Positions 7,240 to 10,702 of a DNA stretch of 10,702 nucleotides are shown here, one piece after another. This DNA comes from Pseudomonadota bacterium (GTDB lineage: Bacteria > Pseudomonadota > Alphaproteobacteria > Acetobacterales > Acetobacteraceae). Each line of letters begins with the position of its first letter. Position 1 is the stretch's first letter. The stretch covers positions 1 to 10,702 of the forward strand of contig JAKBCJ010000128.1 of NCBI GenBank assembly GCA_021807975.1. The letters are read 5' to 3'. The position numbers and the translations under genes were made by a program. Below the pieces are notes generated by a model. That model was not told the DNA's origin and did not search any database. It saw only the letters and a list, made by a program, of their open reading frames with translations.

Positions 7240-7764
7240 CTAGAACGGGATTTCGTCGTCCAGGTCGCCGCCCTTCGGCGCATCCCAGGATGGGCCGCCC
7301 GATCCACCGCGAGCAGCCGGCCGAGCGGCGGCCGGGGCGCGCTCGCGCGGGGTGTAGCTGCTGCCACCGCCGCCGTATCCGCCTTCCGACCCGCCGCCTT
7401 CACCGCCGCCAGCCCTGGTATCCAGCATCGTAAGCTGACCGTTGAAGCGTCCGATCACCACCTCCGTCGTATAGCGTTCCTGGCCCTGCTGGTCCGTCCA
7501 CTTGCGGGTCTGCAAAGAGCCTTCGACGTAGATTTTCGCGCCCTTCTTCAGGAACCGCTCCGCCACATCAGCGATGCGGTCGTTGAAGATCACCACCCGA
7601 TGCCATTCGGTCTTTTCTTTCTTTTCGCCCGACGCGCGATCGTTCCACGTCTCGCTGGTCGCCAGAGTCAGGTTGACGATCTTGCTGCCATCCTGGGTGT
7701 TCCGCACTTCCGGGTCCTTCCCCAGATTGCCCACCAGGATCACCTTGTTCACCGAACCTGCCAT
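7240..7764 (-). CDS. ssb: Single-stranded DNA-binding protein SSB
   Basis: A 174-residue SSB. The N-terminal OB-fold domain (about residues 1-110) begins MAGSVNKVILVGNLGKDPEV and includes KIVNLTLATSETW, EWHRVVIFN, KKGAKIYVEGSLQTRKW and a YTTEVVIGRFNGQLTMLD segment. It is followed by a glycine-rich flexible linker (about 117-135), a proline/alanine/arginine-rich stretch and the conserved acidic tip DLDDEIPF, the docking site for SSB-interacting repair and replication proteins. It binds single-stranded DNA as a tetramer in replication, recombination and repair. The ATG at 7764 has AGGGA (7773-7777 complement), eight bases upstream. It has its own terminator. No uvrA or gyrA, common SSB neighbours, is visible. 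No SOS box of the GTTC-N7-GTTC type was seen in the 74 bases before it. Confidence 0.97.
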   Translation of the reverse strand: MAGSVNKVILVGNLGKDPEVRNTQDGSKIVNLTLATSETWNDRASGEKKEKTEWHRVVIFNDRIADVAERFLKKGAKIYVEGSLQTRKWTDQQGQERYTTEVVIGRFNGQLTMLDTRAGGGEGGGSEGGYGGGGSSYTPRERAPAAARPAARGGSGGPSWDAPKGGDLDDEIPF

Positions 7765-7838
7765 CGATTGAGTCCCTAATCTTGAATTTCACACATTAGC
7801 GCAAACCCCATTCAGGGGCCAATTGGCTTAATATTCTG
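7765..7838 (-). promoter_or_regulatory. ssb upstream region with a 10-base palindrome and short hairpin
   Basis: This 74-base gap between the amidohydrolase stop and ssb probably carries the ssb promoter. It contains the perfect palindrome GCCAATTGGC (7818-7827) and an adjacent CCCC-N5-GGGG hairpin (7806-7818) with only three T after it on the minus strand, too weak to call a terminator with confidence. A possible but poor promoter match is TTGCGC, 17 bases, GATTAG on the minus strand. I cannot assign these elements firmly. Confidence 0.3.
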
Positions 7839-9326
7839 CTAACAAACCGCCAGTTTCCGCGGCAAATCGTGCGCGCAGCGTCCCAGTCCCACGCAAAAAT
7901 GGCTTACCACCGGGGCCAGCCGCTCCGCCGCCAACCGGGCATCGGCGTTCGCTGCTGACAGCCGAACGGCGGCATCCCTGGCGCGACGGGCAATCCCCGG
8001 CCAGTCGAGGTTCGGCAACACCCCATTCTTCAGCACGAACCGGCCGCCTATCATCACGTCGCGCACCGCGGCACCGTCCTCGGTATTCACCAGCTGGTTC
8101 ACCGCGTTGTTCAGCGGCACCAGATTGATATGGTCCAGGTCCAGGAACACCAGATCCGCCTTATAACCCGGCGCGATTCGGCCGATCATATCCCCCATTC
8201 CCAGCACCGCGGCGCTGCCCTCGGTGGCCAGCCGCAACGCTTCGGGTGCGCCGATCCAGTCCTTCGGCGGCCGGTCGAACACGCGGGAAACGTAGGCCGA
8301 CAACCGCATCGCCTCGAACATATTCTGATTGTCGGAGGACGAGGACCCATCGGTCCCGACCCCCACGCGAACCCCGCCGGCGATAGCCCGCCGCATATCG
8401 GCGATGCCGTTTCCCAGCCGCAGATTCGATCCGGGGTTATACGCCAGGGCCCCGCCATGGCGGGCGATCAGCTCGATTTCCGCGTCGTCGATCCAGATGG
8501 CATGGGCGCCGCTGAAGCGCGGCCCCAGCAGCCCGATCCGGCCGAGATGTTCGGTGAGAGTCATACCATAGTGTTGAAGCGCGCCGGCCCGCTGCACGGG
8601 TGACTCCGCCAGATGGGTCTGCACCGCCAGTCCGTACTCGGCGGCGAGATCGCGGCACCCGATCAGGAACGCCTCCGAACAATGCAGCGGAATCGTCGGC
8701 GCGATGCCAAGGCGAATCTGGTCGGTGGGAAACGGCCAGCAGCGGGCGGCTTCGCGGATCGGGCCCAATATCGCGTCTGCCGGAGCAGACCGCATCGCCT
8801 CGGCCAGCGGGCGTAATTCCGGCGGGAACGCATCCAGCAATCCGGGAATCGCCTGATAGAAGCTGCGATCCGCCACCATCGGCGACACCACGGCCCGCAT
8901 CCCGACATCCGCATATGCCCGGCCGACCTCGTGCAGCGCCTGAACGCCGGGAACCGGCAGCATCATCGACAGGTCATAACAGGCGGTGCAGCCCTTGCGG
9001 ATCATCTCGATCGCGGTCAGCAACGTGGAAAGATAGCAATCGTCGTCCCCGCGTCCGCCATTGACCCACGGGCCGGCGTTCAGCAGCAGTTCCAGCGACC
9101 AGCGATCCCCGACCCCCTTCCCCAGTCCGCCATGGCCATGGGTGTGCGCATTGATCAGCCCGGGGATAATCAGCCTGCCGCTGGCATCGATCGTAAGGCC
9201 GCCCCGGGCGCTGTCCGGCGGAACGATCGCCGCGATACAGTCGCCCGCCAGCACCAGATCGGCCGGCCGGGCGCTGCCTTCCCCGCTGACCAGAACCAGC
9301 CCGCCTGAAACGATGACGCGATCCAT
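7839..9326 (-). CDS. Metal-dependent amidohydrolase/deaminase, TRZ/ATZ (COG0402) type, substrate unknown
   Basis: A 495-residue amidohydrolase of the family that includes S-adenosylhomocysteine/methylthioadenosine, guanine and triazine deaminases/hydrolases. It has the composite N- and C-terminal beta domain typical of the group (RLIIPGLINAHTHGH near 51-65; GYKADLVFLDLD at 387-398). The metal and catalytic residues are intact: HTH (H61, H63), QTHLAES (H238, E241), GAHAIWID (H275) and GTDGSSSSDNQNM (D326). Distinctive segments are GHGGLGKGVGDRWSLELLL (64-82) and an insert near 150-200. The C-terminal tail (about 445-495) extends past the usual end. The ATG at 9326 has AGGAG about six bases upstream. 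A 65-residue ORF ends nine bases before the start and may be co-transcribed. The reaction is probably hydrolysis or deamination of a C-N bond in a cyclic or amidine substrate; I cannot name the substrate. Confidence 0.9.
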   Translation of the reverse strand: MDRVIVSGGLVLVSGEGSARPADLVLAGDCIAAIVPPDSARGGLTIDASGRLIIPGLINAHTHGHGGLGKGVGDRWSLELLLNAGPWVNGGRGDDDCYLSTLLTAIEMIRKGCTACYDLSMMLPVPGVQALHEVGRAYADVGMRAVVSPMVADRSFYQAIPGLLDAFPPELRPLAEAMRSAPADAILGPIREAARCWPFPTDQIRLGIAPTIPLHCSEAFLIGCRDLAAEYGLAVQTHLAESPVQRAGALQHYGMTLTEHLGRIGLLGPRFSGAHAIWIDDAEIELIARHGGALAYNPGSNLRLGNGIADMRRAIAGGVRVGVGTDGSSSSDNQNMFEAMRLSAYVSRVFDRPPKDWIGAPEALRLATEGSAAVLGMGDMIGRIAPGYKADLVFLDLDHINLVPLNNAVNQLVNTEDGAAVRDVMIGGRFVLKNGVLPNLDWPGIARRARDAAVRLSAANADARLAAERLAPVVSHFCVGLGRCAHDLPRKLAVC

Positions 9327-9335
9327 CCGCCGCTC

Positions 9336-9533
9336 CTATGTCAGGCGCCGGGTGGGAAATCGGACAACGCGCAGTCCGGCCAGCGCCAGCCGGTCCACCA
9401 GATGCCGGGCGGAGGCGGCGGCCATGAAACACTCGGCCGGCCGCGTGAGCTGGCCGCCCGACGACCGCAGCGCAGCGGTCAGCACGGCTTCAAGTTCGTC
9501 ATCAGGCACCGGTTCGGGGGAGGGATCGAACAT
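9336..9533 (-). CDS. Small hypothetical protein (65 residues) upstream of the amidohydrolase
   Basis: Not recognised. The ORF runs 65 residues, begins with an acidic/proline stretch (MFDPSPEPVPDDELEAVL), continues with an amphipathic, alanine/leucine-rich region (RPAECFMAAASARHLVDRLA) and ends in a basic tail (RFPTRRLT). No membrane helix, signal peptide or metal motif is visible. It ends nine bases before the amidohydrolase ATG on the same strand, which suggests a shared transcript. An in-frame stop 9-11 bases upstream of its ATG fixes the start there, but there is no ribosome binding site: the preceding bases are C-rich on this strand. The coding call therefore rests on position and plausible residue composition only. 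Confidence 0.5.
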   Translation of the reverse strand: MFDPSPEPVPDDELEAVLTAALRSSGGQLTRPAECFMAAASARHLVDRLALAGLRVVRFPTRRLT

Positions 9534-9542
9534 GCGGGGAGG

Positions 9543-9569
9543 CTAGTCCGCCCGCGCGGACAAAACAAG
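9543..9569 (-). repeat. Short GC-rich dyad before the 65-residue ORF
   Basis: The sequence GTCCGC-CCGC-GCGGAC (within 9546-9562) can form a 6-base stem with a 4-base loop just upstream of the small ORF. On the minus strand the T-rich side precedes rather than follows the stem, so it is not an intrinsic terminator for the gene at 9634-9936. It may be a protein-binding dyad or simply chance in GC-rich DNA. Confidence 0.25.
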
Positions 9570-9633
9570 AACGGACTGACGGCGACCGGGAAAATATTGG
9601 GTCCGCGGAACTGCAAGCCGAGAGCTGACGCGC

Positions 9634-9936
9634 TTAATCCCCCGATGGGATCATCAGTTCCAGCGCGTCGGCCATAAAGTCGAACAGCATGCGACGGCCC
9701 ATGGCCGGCTGCACCATGATCCCCTCGCAGGATCGCCAGATCATCCAGCGCCGAAAGGCTCGATTCCTGTCGTAAAGACCCAGCAGTTCCTCGTATTCCT
9801 CGCCGTCCGCACAAACGTCCAGTTCGATGGCCATACGCAGATCGTGGAAATCCGCCCACGCCCGCAGCATCAGCAAATCCGGGACATCGAATGAAAAGCC
9901 AGTTGGCACTCTGACGGAAACGCGGGGTAATTGCAC
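9634..9936 (-). CDS. Hypothetical protein, 100 residues, conserved-looking alpha/beta protein
   Basis: Function not recognised. With the GTG at 9936 the protein has 100 residues. I choose this start because a full GGAGGT (complement of 9941-9946) lies four bases upstream, a strong ribosome binding site. The same frame could open at 10068, but the extra 44 residues are basic, cysteine-containing and encoded by AT-rich DNA unlike the rest. The N-terminal part (MQLPRVSVRVPTGFSFDVPD) looks like beta strands. The middle is acidic (DVCADGEEYEELLGLYDRNR, 40-59), and the C-terminal part RRWMIWRSCEGIMVQPAMGR (62-81) is followed by an amphipathic helix. No signal peptide or membrane helix is seen. It stands alone, about 100 bases ahead of the 65-residue ORF on the same strand. 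Confidence 0.75.
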   Translation of the reverse strand: MQLPRVSVRVPTGFSFDVPDLLMLRAWADFHDLRMAIELDVCADGEEYEELLGLYDRNRAFRRWMIWRSCEGIMVQPAMGRRMLFDFMADALELMIPSGD

Positions 9937-10481
9937 CGGGACCTCCTGTAAGAACGGCACCGGACGGGCCGCCGCTTTATCACGAATAAGTGACTGTCTG
10001 GCCCGGACGGTTTGGCACTCGCAATACCTAATTTTGGAAGAGTTCATTTCACAACGAATTGCTTTCAAACGGCAATATCCGGTGTGATGTAATATCTTCA
10101 GTTCATTGTTTTATATGGGTTTTATAAATATTTCGATGCGATGCACGACAATTTTTTTCACCGGATTTATTGCGGTTTTTTGTTCCGTTCCCGTCTCGAA
10201 GTCCGAAACCTTTGGTCCACAAAGCTCCCGGACACGTGATGCCCCCTGGCCGCCTTCGCCGCGAAGCCCCGAATGGTTCAGGCGATGCGTCCATGCGCGG
10301 CCGGCAAATCCCATCGTCGATGCGCCACCCATCCCGCACCAGCGCCCACCGACAGCCGTCGCCCCTCGCTAAATCGTGACATATCCGCATTTCAAATGCT
10401 CGGAGCGCCTTGCGCGGCGCGTCGGACTATGCAAAACGGCCCGCATACTGGAACCAATTCCAACGAAGGAGACGTCCGGGG
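9937..10481. other. 545-base intergenic region between divergent genes, with an AT-rich core
   Basis: No convincing gene is present. The stretch 10021-10200 counts by hand to about 36% GC, against well over 60% in the surrounding genes, and contains runs of T (10150-10156 and 10170s) and TTTATAAATATTT near 10121-10133. The remaining part (10200-10380) is GC-rich. The region must hold the promoters of the 100-residue gene (minus) and of the ABC ATPase gene (plus). I saw no unambiguous -35/-10 pair. ORFs across it lack ribosome binding sites and have low-complexity translations. Confidence 0.6.
10387..10399. promoter_or_regulatory. 13-base palindrome upstream of the ABC ATPase gene
   Basis: GCATTT-C-AAATGC is a perfect inverted repeat with a single central base, lying 83-95 bases before the GTG of the ABC ATPase gene. 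A second, weaker dyad (GCGCC, six bases, GGCGC) follows within about 20 bases. The position suits an operator for the transporter genes, but no regulator is visible and a palindrome this short can arise by chance. Confidence 0.3.
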
Positions 10482-10702
10482 GTGACAGACACCATCCTGG
10501 AGACAGAAGGTCTAACGCGTGAATTCAGCGGCTTCGTGGCCGTCGATGGCGTCGATCTGCGCGTGGAGACAGGCAATATCCACGCCCTGATCGGCCCCAA
10601 TGGCGCCGGCAAGACGACATGCTTCAACCTGCTGACCTCCTTCCTGCCGCCCACACGCGGCAAGATCAAATTCAAGGGCCGCGACATCACCGGGATGAAA
10701 CC
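10482..10702 (+). CDS. ABC transporter ATP-binding protein, LivG-like, 3' partial
   Basis: The first 73 residues of an ABC ATPase run off the right edge. The start is GTG at 10482, with AAGGAG at 10466-10471, ten bases upstream. The N-terminal strand (LETEGLTREFSGFVAVDGVD) and the Walker A motif GPNGAGKTT, followed by CFNLLTSFLPPTRGKIKFKGRDITG, match the LivG subfamily, which serves branched-chain amino acid and related (HAAT-type) importers; in that group FNLLTG after Walker A and the phrase GxIxFxGxDITG are typical. The protein energises import as part of a complex with two permeases, a partner ATPase and a periplasmic binding protein, none of which is visible here. The substrate cannot be told from this fragment. 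Confidence 0.88.
   Translation, partial: MTDTILETEGLTREFSGFVAVDGVDLRVETGNIHALIGPNGAGKTTCFNLLTSFLPPTRGKIKFKGRDITGMK

Noticed and set aside
7765..7838. SOS (LexA) box before ssb
   Set aside because: No GTTC-N7-GTTC direct repeat, the usual alphaproteobacterial form, was found in the gap.
9937..10068. N-terminal extension of the 100-residue protein to an ATG at 10068
   Set aside because: A GGAGGT site four bases before the GTG at 9936 marks the internal start; the extension is encoded partly by the AT-rich segment and looks non-coding.
10150..10177. Possible terminator (ACCG, nine bases, CGGT, then T-run) on the plus strand
   Set aside because: The stem has only four pairs and there is no plus-strand gene upstream that would need it; T-runs are expected in this AT-rich patch.
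10106..10372. Plus-strand ORF in the intergenic region with a hydrophobic, signal-peptide-like start (CTTIFFTGFIAVFCSVPV)
   Set aside because: There is no ribosome binding site; the hydrophobic part merely reflects the T-rich DNA, and the rest is proline/arginine-rich with no family resemblance.
10103..10390. Minus-strand ORF of 95 residues in the same gap
   Set aside because: It has no ribosome binding site, no recognisable motif, and composition typical of a chance ORF.
10427..10690. Minus-strand ORF of 87 residues opposite the ABC ATPase start
   Set aside because: It is the antisense reading of the Walker A region; the plus strand has a recognised protein and a ribosome binding site.

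Overview
This window reads as a GC-rich alphaproteobacterial chromosome segment, probably from the Rhodospirillales or a nearby group. The evidence is the fixGHIS-type cbb3 oxidase assembly cluster, the protocatechuate 4,5-cleavage (lig) genes, a long glycine-rich SSB and codons rich in G/C at the third position. The species cannot be named from sequence alone.

Layout. Bases 2-4074 (+) hold a tightly packed, partly overlapping assembly operon for cbb3-type cytochrome c oxidase: ccoG (5' end missing), ccoH, ccoI and ccoS. Bases 4093-7078 (-) converge on it with a three-gene catabolic operon transcribed ligJ-ligI-ligC. These genes encode three consecutive steps of the protocatechuate/gallate meta-cleavage pathway: CHMS dehydrogenase, PDC hydrolase and OMA hydratase. 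The ring-cleavage dioxygenase (ligAB) and the aldolase (ligK) are not in the window. A strong hairpin embedded in the 3' end of ccoS is followed by a T-run only when read on the minus strand, so it probably terminates the lig transcript. Bases 7184-7218 hold the intrinsic terminator of ssb (7240-7764, -), and an inverted repeat lies between that terminator and ligJ, a plausible lig operator.

Farther right, also on the minus strand, are an orphan COG0402-type amidohydrolase/deaminase (7839-9326), preceded 9 bases upstream by a 65-residue ORF, and a 100-residue unknown protein with a near-perfect ribosome binding site (9634-9936). A 545-base intergenic stretch follows. Its first part is strikingly AT-rich (about 36% GC over 10021-10200). 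The last feature is the 5' end of a LivG-like ABC transporter ATPase on the plus strand (10482 to the edge).

How the genes fit together: the fix/cco genes mature a high-affinity oxidase used at low oxygen, CcoI supplying copper. The lig genes convert the ring-fission product of protocatechuate toward pyruvate and oxaloacetate. The rest is housekeeping (ssb) or of unknown substrate. I found no mobile element, CRISPR array, tRNA or rRNA, and no clear undescribed multi-gene system. The least explained parts are the two small unknown ORFs, the AT-rich gap and the cis elements around the lig operon.
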